A stretch of DNA of 64,000 nt. Source: Adiantum capillus-veneris (taxonomy: Eukaryota; Streptophyta; Polypodiopsida; Polypodiales; Pteridaceae). The position numbers and the translations under genes are program-made. Positions within the stretch are counted from its first letter, which is position 1. Each line of letters begins with the position of its first letter. The DNA is taken from contig CM043950.1 in assembly GCA_014529385.2 (NCBI GenBank), forward strand, positions 77,429,435-77,493,434, written 5' to 3'. Below, piece after piece: positions 33,355 through 45,691 of this stretch. Under the pieces are notes generated by a model. The model was given only the letters and a program-made list of their open reading frames with translations, was not told the origin of the DNA and ran no database searches.

Positions 33355-35107
33355 CTTAACAAGTCTTATTTTCAACATTTCATGGAAGGGAAACACAAAA
33401 GATAGTATATTGCAGGGAAAAGCAAGAATTTCATGGGAAATTCCTAAAGGGTGGCGGCTATATCAAGAGAGTGGAGGCAGTACTGCAGTTGGAGTGCGGG
33501 TGGTAAGGGTGGAGAAGGAAAGTAGGCATGAGGATGCCATCTGGAGGGAGGGCGCTGTCTGCATGGGGGTTAAAGGCCGCAAGTGGCTGGAGGGGCAACA
33601 TGACCAAATTGGAGAGCAAGCTTTGAAGGACTGAGGAGGGCCGCTAGCAACTGTATAGGAGTGATCACCGAAGGAGGTTCCGAGAGCTGCAGATAGATAA
33701 CGGGGAAGTAGTGCCGAGCGGGCAAATGGCAACCTGGGGGAGTTTTTGTGGTGCCGTCAAGAAAAAGGGAGGGAAAGCCAGTAGTGAAGGTCGCAGAAGT
33801 TGAGAAGGCAAGGGGGTTTTGAGAGCAGCTGGTTTTGAAGAGGAGAGGAGTGCGCCACAGGAGGAGTCTATAGCTGGCAAGGCCGCACCATACACAAGAG
33901 GGCTGCAGTTTGGGCAGCAGAGATGGGTGGTGCATGCCATAGAAAAGGGAGGTTGCCGAGGAGCCAAGAGGTGGCGGGGGATGTAGACCAAGCCAAGGCC
34001 AAGGACAGCGAAAGGGTGAGCAGACCGAGAGGGAGGGTGATCACAGCACTGGCATGGTTGGGCCTAAAAAGTGAGGTGCAGTAGCCGGGAGCCAGGAGTC
34101 GTGCCATCCGGCTGGCCGTGAGCTGGAGGGTGTTGAGAATAGCATGGAGAGTCTCTGGGAGGTGAAGTGCTATCATCTGGGGAGAGAAGGTGGTTGGTTG
34201 TATGGGGAAAGAGGATGAGAGGATTGCAAGCTACAGATCAGGGACCTCGACGAGCAATAAGAGAAGGGCCATTGGGCTGAAAGGGTAAGGGGAGGCCACC
34301 ATTAAAGGGATGCTGAGACCTGCATGTAAAGCAAAACCGAGAGTGGATTGCAGTGAGGATTTGGATGTAGTTGGAGATGGAGCCCTGCGGGCCACATCAG
34401 AAAAGAGGGGCCATAATAGAAGTGGACAAACTCTACAGAAGGGCTGAAAGCAGATTGCAAGGGCGGGTCTCAAGCAAGGGCATGGGGCAGGCTGCAGGTA
34501 CAAGAAGGAATGCCACTAGATAGTGCTACAAAGGCTACAAGGAAGCTCATGAGAAATTGATAAGGGGTGGTTTCCCATGTCGTCGATGGACAGGCTCGCC
34601 ACGCTTTTCATGAAAAGCTGCACCAAGTGAAATGATAAACTTTCATTATTATGTATCTTTTTTTGACGGATTTCTCGTGATATTAACTCGTTCTACTCTC
34701 AGCTTCGTGTCATTGTTCTCTCTCTCTTTCTCTCGTATCTTGTAATGCATCAAATACAAGTGTACTTTCAGTGAGTACCAATTCTGTGAGTGCTCCCTAT
34801 GTGGTCGAAGTATATGCCTTGAGGATGAACGCTTGAGAGAGAAACTTGATGTCTGCCAATGATCTTGGGGTGCACCAAGGTGTCGAGACTACTTACATGA
34901 GTGCATGATGTTATCAAGGGTCATAGATTGGGATAATTGATTGCATGCTTTGCGACTGGGTATATACAATCAGGGTTGGTCGAAATCGGGCTTGGACATT
35001 GATTGTTGCACATTGGGAGTCTAGGTGTGTGTTTACACTGGGGGATAGGGGTGTTGTAAGAGGCATTCAGATTGTGTGCTGGTGGTTTTTCCATTTTCCC
35101 CTTTCCA
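33355..35107. repeat. Dispersed repeat X, copy X2
   Basis: The longer copy of X (see X1), with a unique middle at about 34305-34600. Minus-strand frames of 90-121 codons occur in the purine-rich part, but they are not in the same phase as those of X1, so they are not conserved coding. The right end, at TTTCCCCTTTCCAAC, is followed directly by the unrecognised gene at 35108. Confidence 0.72.
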
Positions 35108-37182
35108 ACGTGTATAAATTAAAAAAGGTTCATATTGTTGTAAATGCTCCTCCAATGGTTGCAACTGCTATATCTGCCATTGCAAATGATGAGGCTAAAG
35201 CATTGTATGTCAACAAACCTTACAGTCAAATATTGCGGCATTTGCGAAGTCAATGGATCTATTCTGGACCACCATCAAGGGTAGAAACTAGAGTTGCAGA
35301 AGGACATATATCTCGTGCTGGATGGGATGTAATTGTCTTCTTTCTTATTTCTTACTGTCTTTAATTGAACACGTGAGTTCAATCTTCTCATTCGTGTTAT
35401 AATTCTTTCTAGACTTTTCTCTGATTGGCAAGAATGAGCGCAGGAGCAAGCTGGATTGCTAAACAGACACACATGGTTACATATTCTGATCAAGTTTATG
35501 ATTGTTGGCTAGAAATTATTAAATGTCTTGAGGAGGAGAACAAGGAAACCCCAACAACGGTATTCAGATTTCTTTGCGGTCTTGAGTAATGAGAGGTAGA
35601 GATCATTCAAGAAGAAATTAAAGATGAGAAGATTCTATTGTCGAAGAGCGCAAAAGATGGTGATGTAATTGATATGTATGATCGAAACAAGTAACTCAAA
35701 CAAGAGAAACTCATTCAAGACGCACTTCTTGAAGGGTTCAATGCTTTGAATGAGTCATCACCATGTACAGATTATGAGTAAATAGTCAACATGTATAACA
35801 TCAATGATGCATTTTATAAAACCATTCTAATGCTATGTGATCAATGGCTCAAAAATATCTTGAAGCATGGAACAAAGAAAATGGATTTTTCGGATGAAGC
35901 TATAAAATACATGCAATGGGCAATTCAACTTCACAAGGAGAAAATTGAGTCTCTTGATTTTCCATGGTCCATCTATCTGGTGAACCTACAGATGGAAGGA
36001 AATCTCTACTTGAAGCGCCACTTCAACAACCAAATTCCTATTGGCTTGTGCATTTTAGACTTGACAAAACACTATGGGGACAAGTTGCATGGAGTGAGGA
36101 GATATTTAAAAATGCTTTGGATGCGATATTGGCTATTTTTGGACGCTCAATTGATCCTGGATTTGTGTTTCTTGCATTTATAGATTTCTCTAAACTCACA
36201 AAATTGCAATGTGCATTCCAGAGTATGGGAGATAATGTGAGCTATCATTGTTGTGGTGTCTTGCATCACTTTCCATTAGCACCTTACAAAGGAGCAATTC
36301 AATTCCTTGTGGTTATTGCCTTCATGGGACAAGGTAATGCATTTGAAGACTTCAGGGGGGAAAGCATGTTAACCTATCGCGCTTTTTGTGCTAGTTAGCA
36401 GTTTCAAGTTAGCACATCTTCGAAAAGTTGGGCATCCGGTAAATTTTTTACATATAATATCAAAATTTGTTGGAGATTGTACATTTGAATTCCTTGTTTC
36501 AAGTGCTTTCTATTGATATATCATATGTCATAAATCTTGGAGATGTAGCTCAAGTTATTGTATTAGTTAGCATATGTCAAAATTGTGCTAGTTAGCATTG
36601 TCCGGGACATAAAAAAGCATGACATGTTAACATGCTTTCACCCTGAGAAGGAGATCAGAACAACATCCCCTTCCAATTGATTGTTCTTTGCTTGAAGTAG
36701 AAAATGAAGGCATGCCATATTTGCAATATTTGGAAGCCAAAAAAAGAGTTTGTGTAAAGAACTACATTCATACATACTGTTTTGAAGATCGCAAGGTTGT
36801 AGATATCTTGAATGATGGCTCTCTGGTTTCACAAGAAGGATTACAACAAAAAAAAGATGTCATCTTCTTAGTTAAGAGCGTGCAAGAGCAAGGAACCTTA
36901 GCAACCAGGCTTCTCAAATTTGTTAAGGCCCATGCTGATATAGAAAAGTGGGATGGCCTTCAAGATCAACAACCTACATTGCAATTAGCTGATGATGGGG
37001 CACATCAGAGAAGATATTTCTCCGCAAGAAGAAGAAGGAGAAGAAGACCAACCTCGTTTGTTAATGGAGGCCTATTTGGAAATGGAAGGACATATGTTTT
37101 GAACTTCTTGTATATGTTAACATCTATTTTTGTTGATTTGATACTCTTAATATTAGGTTTTGTTTTATGTAGTATTTTTTGA
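35108..37182 (+). pseudogene. Unrecognised gene, broken by stops, a frameshift and a MITE
   Basis: Coding-like segments follow each other: 35110-35330 (KKVHIVVNAPPMVATAISAI), 35440-35580 (YDCWLEIIKCLEEENKETPT), 35590-35965 with stops near 35691 and 35779, then from 35964 in another frame (SGEPTDGRKSLLEAPLQQPN) to 36353. A 293-base element lies at 36353-36645; codons on either side are in phase once it is skipped. The last part (36646-37182) has KDVIFLVKSVQEQGTLATRL, an Arg run (ARRRRRRRP) and a C-terminal hydrophobic segment of ~25 residues that could be a membrane anchor. Possible introns near 35330-35430 cannot be settled. I do not know the family; it may be a gene or another mobile element. 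Confidence 0.5.
36353..36645. mobile_element. MITE-like element in the 36 kb gene (293 bp)
   Basis: The ends are near-perfect inverted repeats: CAGGGGGGAAAGCATGTTAAC on the left and CAGGGTGAAAGCATGTTAAC read from the right. Inside, GTGCTAGTTAGCA-type phrases occur near both ends. It has no coding capacity. No target duplication longer than two bases is visible, so the exact ends may be off by a few bases. Skipping it joins the gene's frame at 36351-36353 to 36646 without a shift, evidence that it landed in coding sequence. Confidence 0.75.
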
Positions 37183-37464
37183 GTCCATCTTTTTCATTTT
37201 TGAGAATTAAAGGTTTATATGTAGAGAATAATCTTATAATTTTTGAGTGATGACTCATTAGATTAAAAAAATACACTAGCCTAGACCTAAGAGCTTGAAT
37301 TGATGAGTTTTAGACCTCGTACTATCCCCTTTGTTTTATACTTTCAAGGCTAGAAAGGGTAGGTGAACCATACATAGATCCCAATCTCAAGAAATAAATC
37401 AAGAGGTTATGGCTATGCATGTGTTGAGACTATTGGTTGACTTGAATGAGGACACACATAGTTT
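37183..37464. other. Spacer, nothing seen
   Basis: AT-rich sequence between the 36 kb gene and copy A. Confidence 0.5.
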
Positions 37465-37762
37465 GTTGACTATGACTTTATTTGATGTTTTCAAATATTT
37501 AAATGCATAGAAGTTTTAATTACATGTGTTGACTTTTAATGGATCAAATCTCAATCAAGTAAATCATGGTTGCTGCAACTTTATGTAGCCTTCAGTATTC
37601 ACTTAAGACAAAAGATTGTAGTAAAGACTAGTGTTGCCTTGTGTACCTATAGTTGCAACGATTATAATATGGATTTTACCTTGAATAAACTCCTAAGTTT
37701 GACCTCTACATGTTTAAAATTGGTGATTTAAATTCTAGTGATTTTTTAGAAACCAATGTTAT

Positions 37763-38900
37763 TTGTGTTTTTTGGATTTGCAAATTGGGATAGATAAGGT
37801 CCTTGTGATTGAGTCCGCATTTGTTGAACCCCTTGATTCTATTATTTCTGACATGCCCAAGGTGGATGATACGTCTATACCAAAGTGTGGTGATGTGCAC
37901 CTTGAGAAGGCTTGCAACAATGAGAATAAAGAAATGCCTACTCCAACAATACAACCTACTTCAAAAGAGACTAAAACGTCTACTCAAGAGCCATTTCCAT
38001 TTGTTGCTACGTCATCTAGTACAGATGTTGAGAAATCCATACTCACAATTATTTTGGACTTAAATGGTCTGCTTCCCCTCAGTCATCCTCACACCACCAG
38101 TCAGTGCAACTAGATTCAAAAGGATATATTATAGTTAGACCAGGTTGCATCCAACTCTTGTAGTCTATATTATAGAGGTTTAATGTTACAATTTGGTCGA
38201 CGGCTACTAGGAACAATGAGCTTCAAATTCTTAAATCACTAGAGAGCTTAGCAAAAGGTTCATTGCCTTTCTTTTCAATTTAGAATCAAGAATGTTGCTA
38301 CACTTGTCAAAGCAATAAATTGTTTAGACCTGACAATCCAACCGTTGAGGCAATGTTCAAGCCTCTAGCTAGAATTACCATGGGGTATGAATGTGACCCA
38401 CGAAGAACAGTTCTTATTGATGACTCTCCTTACAAGGATGCATTTCCCCTGCAAACAATTGTAATTTTCTATCTTAATTTGATGATGAAAAACTGGTTGA
38501 CAATATGCTCTTGGAGGAGTTGCTTCCCTAATTGTTTGAGCTGGATGAGGCAAGGGACGTGCAGAATTTCATTGCCTCTAATCCTTACAGACAACCAACA
38601 TTCACAAATGAGAGTGAATATAAAGAAATCAAAGATAATTGGAAGCAAAAAAATGATGCTTGGCAAACACAATCGAGCAAGTGAAAAACCCGACAACAAT
38701 GACATCAAACAAGCCCAAATACAAGAGATACTAAAACAGGGAGTTACAACTGTTGAAAGCATGAAGGCACCATAGTTGATCAATCTAGCTAGGCAATTGG
38801 GATGCACTACAAAGGGACCATTGAAGGCAACCACTACAAAGGCTTATATAAACAAGGTCAAAGATAAAAACAATCTTCTAAGACTAAATAAAAAACACCC
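37763..38900 (+). pseudogene. FCP1/NIF-like domain pseudogene, copy A
   Basis: Homologue of the B reading frame. The N-terminal part (IDKVLVIESAFVEPLDSIIS) is acidic, then ILTIILDLNGLL marks the start of the FCP1-like HAD domain. After a deletion and stops near 38160 and 38281 come IWSTATRNN, CYTCQSNKLFRPDNPTVEA and RRTVLIDDSPYK, the third HAD motif region. One base fewer after SPYK than in B changes the following frame. The first motif has DLNG in place of the DxDxT of active phosphatases. It is clearly dead. Confidence 0.78.
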
Positions 38901-39129
38901 CCCTAACGTACCTTTTATGACTTGAACCTTGTTTCACATGCTTGAATATACATGTGCATGGTATCAAATTTTTCTTTTTGTTTCTTCTTGTAGGTCATAA
39001 AAAAAACATCTATAGATATTCCATGGAGCAAGCTTGGAAAGGTGGTGGACCTTTTGGTAAAGCCCCTCATGGGAAACATATCACAAGTCCTCCATGTAGT
39101 GAGAAGGAAAACATTTAACAAAGAGCCTA

Positions 39130-39573
39130 AGAGGTCGAACAGGTGGTGGACCTTGCACCTTTGTGGTGAATACTTTGAGCTGTGGATATGGAGTTTCTAT
39201 AACCTAACAAGACTGCATGCAACTCATCACACAAAATTGTTTCCCAAAGCATTATAGCAAGTTCAAGGTCTTGATAAGTAACAAGTGTTGCCAAAATCCA
39301 AACATCATGTTAGGATTTAGAAGGGTTTATCATAAAAACTTGAGTGATATTTGGAAGATGTTTGAGGACTTCGATGCAAAGAATACCTTGATTTTTGATG
39401 ATAGTCCATATAGGATGATGTGGAATATACCAGGAAGATATGTTATATTTCCAAATATGTGGAGCAAACACTTGATCAGCTTTAAATATTCTTGCAAGAA
39501 ACGATTATTCCATGGTTACGTGGATGGTTGTATGCAAGATACAAGAGAGATTATACCCGTAACACAATTGTAA
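39130..39573 (+). pseudogene. Second FCP1-like domain, copy A (C-terminal part)
   Basis: It contains CGEYFELWIWSFYNLTRLHA, a frame break at the stop near 39255, then LIFDDSPYRMMWNIPGRYVI and a closing stop at 39573. Compared with copy B (50086-50653), the part with the first HAD motif is deleted. SPYR here is closer to consensus than SPCR in B. Confidence 0.72.
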
Positions 39574-39754
39574 ATCAGTAGAGTGATCTTAAGAAAAATC
39601 ATGTCCTTCATGTGTATGTGTCAAGGCGATAATATTAAAGAAGGTTGACAATGATCCTTTTTATGGCCAGATGATGTCCTTTTAGTATGATATGTATTTG
39701 TATTACTATATAATTCAAAGTTTATTTTAAAACAAAGATGTTTCAATTTGATAA

Positions 39755-40010
39755 ATAGTTGCATGGAGTGCACCCTACTCTAAGGGGACTTGCATGTATT
39801 CTATAGGGTATCCTATTATAAAGAAAATTATTTGTACATGAAGTGCACCCTTCTATAAGGGGACTTACTCCAATGTATATTGTTATAAGGAGAATCCTAT
39901 GTGATGGATCGTGCTCTGTTCTAAGGGACTTGTAATGGAGTGCACTCTACTCTAAGAGGACTTCCATGTATTATTAGAGTGTATCCAATTACAAGGAGAA
40001 TCCAATATAA
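39755..40010. repeat. Degenerate tandem repeats, copy A
   Basis: The same AAGGGGACTT / GGAGTGCACCCT array as at 50835-51190 and, inverted, 12395-12790. Confidence 0.68.
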
Positions 40011-40050
40011 TGACAAAGCGTTGTTCTTTATAACAAAAATGTGTCGATAT

Positions 40051-40500
<450 letters not shown>

Positions 40501-40569
40501 CTTTCTTGGTGGAATTCAAATGGAGGAAAACGCATGTAGGAGCCTTGCGCCTTGGTTGCAGAGGATGTC

Positions 40570-40800
40570 ATGGCTGTAGGTGTCTCTCTCTCTCTATATA
40601 TATCTTGCAGAGGTTGTATTTTTTGTTACCTGTATCTCTGTCCTTCTCACAAAGGTCATCTATGTCGCCTTTTCTCTCTCTATCTCTTGTAGAGGTTGTC
40701 TTTTTTGTTACTTGTATCTCTCTCCTTCTCAAAGAGGTCATCTATGTGGCCTTTTCTCTCTCTATCTCTTTCTATTTCAATCTCTCTCTCACTTATCATG
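40570..40800 (+). repeat. Tandem repeat, ~90 bp unit, about 2.3 copies
   Basis: Units share AGAGGTTGTMTTTTTTGTTA, ATCTCTSTCCTTCTCA and GGTCATCTATGT. They grew next to the CT array. Confidence 0.7.
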
Positions 40801-41024
40801 AATTGAAGTGTGTATTTGTTACTATAAATATACACGTATTTTTGGGTTGTTAAAAAGTACTTATTTGGTCGTACCGCCTATTAAATGCATGTCCTTGTAA
40901 CACATGTACAATATATGCGGATCTTCATTAAAAACGCCAGTGGTAATATCTATTATTGCATGAAAAGGGGAGAGGAGAGACAGAGAGATAGAGGCTAGAG
41001 AGAGACACACAGAGAGAGAGGAAG

Positions 41025-41056
<32 letters not shown>

Positions 41057-41900
41057 TAACTCGTGTGGTCAAGCTAATTACAGACCGAGAGAGAGAGAGA
41101 GGCTTCAGAGACATAGAGAGAGAGTGAGGGAGTGAGAAGGAGACACCTAAGAAGGCCTCTGCCTTCTTCAAGGTGCATGAATCAAAAGCTTGAAGACCCG
41201 AAACTACATTCCCAATCCTAAACGTCTACTCCAACAACAATGTCTAGTCCTCGCAAAGGCAAAGTCAATCGCTTCAGTTTCAGTATGTCCTTAGTTTAGT
41301 TGTGGCTAGGGATTGTGCTTCAAAATGTAAAAGACCATTTCACAACTTAAAAACCAACATTGGATCACGGCGCGGCAGTAACATTATGGCGATTCATTTA
41401 TATACTCCGCACGCGATGATCCTCTTCTGATATTTACAAAGGATATTTTTGTGCAATTATATTGTAGGTATTTCAATGCATGAAAGCCTCTTAAGTGGAG
41501 CATCTAGTGCCAGCAGAGTTGTTGACATTAGTTTACATACTCCGCGCGTCGTGATCCTCTTTTGATATTGTACAAACGTTTTTTTTTTAGTTCTTTGATG
41601 TTTTGCTAGCTATTCTATTTTATGCAAGCCCATTAAGTGGATCACGGTGCGCCTGTAGAGCTGTGTGGGTTTTTGTTTATGTACTCTGCATGACGTGATC
41701 CACTTGTTTGGCTTTTTATCTTCACAAATATAACCCAGTTTTGCATTTTATCCATATTAATCATCTTATTTTATATTCTATATGATTAGTTGGTAGTAAC
41801 TGTGAGATACCTAGCTATAGTTGTTCAAAACTTATATGATCATTTGGTGCTCTCCTTTTTATATATGTTTAATGAAACTTATATTTGTGAGTATGAAATA
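40801..41900. other. No firm gene; (GA)n and paired ACTCC/GATCACG motifs
   Basis: GA-rich simple sequence spans 40960-41115. ATG at 41241 opens a short basic segment (MSSPRKGKVNRFSFS) ending at a donor-like GTATGT, which could be a first exon of the E remnant, but the phases to an acceptor near 41907 give a stop. At 41366-41710 the phrases GGATCACGGYGCG and GTGATCC with TACTCCGC recur in both orientations. Confidence 0.4.
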
Positions 41901-41907
41901 AATGGCA

Positions 41908-43195
41908 GGTTTAAGATCACATAGGAGGAAGAGGTAGAAAATAGATTCCGAGCGCATTGTTGTCCAAGCAAACCTTCCAAGAAGACTTTCGAAGCTGTTA
42001 AAAACATCAATGAAGAGGAATGAAGACTTCACAAAAACCATTGATATATCTGCTGTTGAGCCTGCCATGAGTTTGGAGGAGCCTGCTCTAGGTTTGTAGG
42101 AGCCTGATACTGACCCATCTGTAGAATGGAGTCCCCTTCTACTCCAAAATTTACTTTACCCAACTCACTTAAGAGAGAAGTGGATTTTCTAGCACCTACT
42201 TTACAAAGTGCCCAATGTGTTGCAACAATCCAAAAGAAAAAAGAGACGGTTATTAATGAAGACCCTACAGTGATTGATGAAAGGCTTTTAGATTTTGAAG
42301 TTTTGTCTTGGGCTGGTGATAAGTTTGATTTGGTCTCCTGCATTTTTAATGCTCCATTTAATCTTGATGTGTTTATAGATGAACAGAGTGAACACTTGAG
42401 GTTGGAACGAGAGAAGTTTGAGCTTCACACTCAAGAGGGAAGGGTGAATGTTGGTGAAATGGTGGTAGTACATTCAAAAGACTGTGGTCCTAAAAGATAG
42501 TCTTATAAGAAGCATAATCAGTTCCCTCTTATGTACAGGCCCCATTGGTGCAGCTTACATGAACGGGAGTGCAAGCTGATTCAAGAATCCTTTGGATTTC
42601 TAATGTTTTTAAATGGATTATTTACAAGTCTTATGAAAAATCATAAGGAGATCATGGAGGAACAAGATTTACCAGCAGATAAAAAAGAGGAAAAGAATGA
42701 GGAATATATTGAAGTGACAGAGATAGAGGAGTCCATTGATCTTGAAGAAGAAGGAAAAGAGGTGAAACGAAGCAATCTTCTCTCAGTGAAAACCTCAGAT
42801 ATCAAGCTACCTCTAGATGTGTTAGGTTTCAATGAGCGAAAACCCACCTTAATGCTACCAGGAGTGCCATAGTTTAAATTTGGAGATAGGTCATGCATTT
42901 TCCTTCGTGATATACAAAGTATTTTTTGTTTGCGGGAGGACTTTGCACTGCCACCATCTCCAGGTATCAAGAGGAGTGGAATGGATTTGTTTCAGATGAC
43001 AGTAGTGATGACGAGGCAATGGAGACCTCCGGTAACCCACTGGACTGCCTTAAACTTTGCTTTGAAAAGGCACAAAAGTATAAAGAGATACTTCCTGATG
43101 AAGCCACATTTCAAACTAAGACCATATTCGGTAAAGTGGGAAAATCCCAATTCCGAGATTGGACAACTTTCAATATATCCTGTACAAGGTGTTGA
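41908..43195 (+). pseudogene. Unrecognised gene remnant, copy E
   Basis: After an acceptor-like ATGGCAG at about 41907 there is SERIVVQANLPRRLSKLLKT with two stops, then a frame at 42126-42872 with one TAG at 42498 (SLKREVDFLAP...; IEVTEIEESIDLEEEGKEVK), then FLRDIQSIFCLREDF, a frame change near 42945, and SRYQEEWNGFVSDDSSDDEA continuing to 43195. The product is acidic in the middle. The last part is conserved at 54905-54620 (minus) with mostly conservative changes, so it was once protein coding. Family not recognised; it may be part of the duplicated FCP1-like locus. Confidence 0.5.
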
Positions 43196-43975
43196 CGTTT
43201 TGTACTAGACTAAACATTGGCCAAGAAAAATTATGGTTTTGGGTGGTTGCACCATCAAGAGACTAGTACATTGATTCCATTTTCATTGTTTATACTCTAT
43301 TGTCCCACCTGGAACTTATCTTAACATGGAGACATTGGTTTGAAGGCCCACAACTTGTTCAAGCTAAGGTCAAATGGAGTACTTGAATTTTTAATTCAAG
43401 GTCCACCACTTGTCCAAGCTAGCACCCATTGATAAATAAGACCACTTGTGCATGACATCAAAGCAACACACACTTCTAATCTAGAAATTCTTCATTTAAG
43501 GTACGAGCGATCTATAAAATGTGTAGCATATGTCAATTGCAACATAGGAGGGCTAGTTTCAAGGTGCATTTGTCTAAGATAGGCTATGGAGGAATGCAAA
43601 GTCCACTTCTTATCTAAGCTACAATTAGTGAAAGAGTAAGCAAACTTGTTTACATAAAAATTTCTCTAAGTACTTCTCCATTGCAACATAGAAGGTTTAA
43701 TTGGACGTTCAAGAAATTATCCTAAAAACATATATAGTGAAATAAATGCTACCCACAAGAAAACATTAAATTTGTTATTTTACAGAAAATTGGAGAAGAT
43801 AATGTCCAGAATCATCCAGTTATGCATAGACGCTAATAAAGATATGCATGCATACAATCACATCTCAGTACATGCACTTAGACTCCATGGTTTTCCTCTT
43901 AGCATATTTTAGTTTTCAAAACTGTCTTACATGGAGGATGTAAAATAACCATTCTCCACAAACAAGGTCTCTCAC
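43130..43975 (-). repeat. Copy E of the D/B-tail repeat
   Basis: It parallels 11155-12010 and (inverted) 51590-52154 joined to 54386-54640. It includes the uninterrupted site GGTCCACCACTTGTCCAAGC at 43400, where the 52 kb LTR element is inserted in the sister copy. It stops sharply at 43975, where the CACTA transposase sequence begins. Confidence 0.82.
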
Positions 43976-43980
43976 ACGAT

Positions 43981-45499
43981 TCAAGGACTTTGATAAATTG
44001 TCTTTCGAAGAGAGGTAGAATAGCGCACATCCAAAGACTGCCCGCAAATTGGACATGCATTGTATCCCGAAGTTGTTAGTCCTTCATATATCAAAGCATG
44101 AATCAGGCCAAGGCAAAGGGCTTGCGAATAGCGAGAATTTTGTAAATCAATAACCATTACCAGAAGCTTCTCTGTATCCTGGCCAAGCCAATCATGCATA
44201 GTCCACATAAGAAGTCCATGGATCCTCGCATGCTGTTGTCCTACTGGTTCAACCGCATCTGCTATGTCGATCCCATGCCATAACTCCTGGAGCTCGTCAA
44301 CTAGTGGATGTAGATAAACATCCATGTTTTTTGCCTTGAACTTACCAGGTACAATCAAGATTCAAATCAAATGACCCTTCTTGATATAAAGCCATGGCGG
44401 GAGGTTGTAATTGATAAGGCACACAGGCCAAGTGCTCCATGACAAGCTTCTCAAGCCAAATGGATTGACTCCATCCATTGCCATGCCCAAACGCAAATTG
44501 CGTGGTTCACTCTTAAAATGTGGCCAGGTATCTTCAATGTGCCTCCAAGCCTTCGAATCAGCAGGCACCCTAAATGTTGCGTCAGTGGATCTATTCGTAG
44601 AATGCCACCGCATCAACTTTGCAATGGAACAACAACGAAACATGCTTTTTATCCTAGGAATAATAGGGAAATGCCACAACACTTTAGCTGGCACTGTCTC
44701 GACAACTGCATCTTGTTTGTAGCGCATTGCTCCGCACTTAGGACACGACAGACAATCTGCGAATTCATTGCGAAAAAGAATGCAATCATTTGGACATGCA
44801 TGAATCTTGTTGTAGTCCAAGCCAACTGAGGTCAGAAGTTGCTTTGCGTCTGGCCTGGAGGGGGGCATTTCATTGCCAGCCGGGAGAAGTTTCTCCCGCA
44901 ATAACCTGTTTAAGCCACATTAAATTAAAAAGCTCTCCGAGCACATCACCGTTGCAATCGGAAAATCTCTTTTGTAAATTACGTACCTAAACAAAGCAGT
45001 GACGCTTGCATCTGACCACCCGTACACTGACTGAAGATTCAAAAACGCCAGGCAAGTACGAAGCACAGATATTTTGGCGCCTTCATAGATTGGTTGGCAT
45101 GCCAACTTCCTCAATATGTCTTCAGGAGATAGGCGCACAGCTTCTGGTGGTGCTTCGTTCGCGTTCTCCTCGCTTGTCTGGAAGAAGGCATCCAGCATCT
45201 CCTCCATGCCATCGTCTTCTGTCTGTAAGCCCTTTTTTTCTTCCATCCGTGGCTCTATATTGGTCGGACCTTCACGCATAATCTTTTTTTCTCTCTCTCT
45301 CAGATGTAGGTGCTATGTCGCGGAAATCAATGCCCGTTCCGTAGGAGTCGTATTGCAGATTCTGTACGGTTTCTCTAGCAAACTCTCCGTACTTGTGCAC
45401 ATGCTTATTACATGTCCTACGCTTGCGCAGGATTTGATACTTGCAGAGCGTGCACGAGCATGCAATCTTTTCCTCCATGTTAGTTGATGACGTTGCCAT
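43981..45499 (-). pseudogene. CACTA (En/Spm) TNP2-type transposase, truncated
   Basis: On the minus strand, a short N-terminal part (45499-45272; HVHKYGEFARETV) is followed after a slip in an AGAGAG/A-run by a frame from 45279. An 81-base GT-AG intron (44986-44906, GTACGT...AAACAG) joins in phase to LREKLLPAGN. Then come the hallmarks of the Transposase_21 family: ACPNDCILFRNEF, CLSCPKCGAMRY, KVLWHFPIIPR, MRWHSTNRS, RLGMAMDGVNPF and VCLINYNLPPW. A TGA at 44364-44362 interrupts before IVPGKFKAKNMDVYLHPLVD. The match ends at 43981 near ACPICGQSL, so the catalytic domain's remainder is gone. The transposase would cut CACTA ends. Dead copy; strong assignment. Confidence 0.9.
44906..44986 (-). other. 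GT-AG intron in the CACTA transposase
   Basis: The minus strand has donor TTTAG|GTACGT and acceptor AAACAG|GTTATT, 81 bases apart, at the expected place between the N-terminal region and LLREKLLPAGN. Removing it keeps the frame. Good internal evidence of eukaryotic splicing. Confidence 0.85.
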
Positions 45500-45520
45500 C
45501 TACAATGATTATGAATGTTA

Positions 45521-45525
<5 letters not shown>

Positions 45526-45612
<87 letters not shown>
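45526..45612. repeat. (TA)n microsatellite, ~87 bp
   Basis: A pure TA run. The Ile-Tyr frame across it is an artefact. Confidence 0.96.
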
Positions 45613-45613
<1 letters not shown>

Positions 45614-45655
45614 TCCTCACAATGTAAACTACCTCGCATTCTCTAGTCTTGCCCA

Positions 45656-45691
45656 ATCTTCGTACACCTCGGTCCAGAGGTGTACGAAGAT
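45656..45691. other. Perfect 15-bp hairpin
   Basis: ATCTTCGTACACCTC at 45656-45670 pairs with GAGGTGTACGAAGAT at 45677-45691 around GGTCCA. It sits about 160 bases upstream of the transposase frame, next to the TA run. It may be a subterminal or promoter structure of the CACTA element, or a foldback scrap. Confidence 0.75.

Larger units (their letters stand above)
37465..40050 (+). repeat. Segmental duplicate A of the FCP1-like locus
   Basis: From GACTTTATTTGATGTTTT onward, A matches B from 47777. It lacks B's 49566-50235 (670 bases); the two sides meet in a short T-run, a deletion with microhomology. It diverges from B after about 40050. A is more damaged than B, but keeps the CAG at 38562 where B has a stop, so B did not derive from A unchanged, nor A from B. 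Confidence 0.85.
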
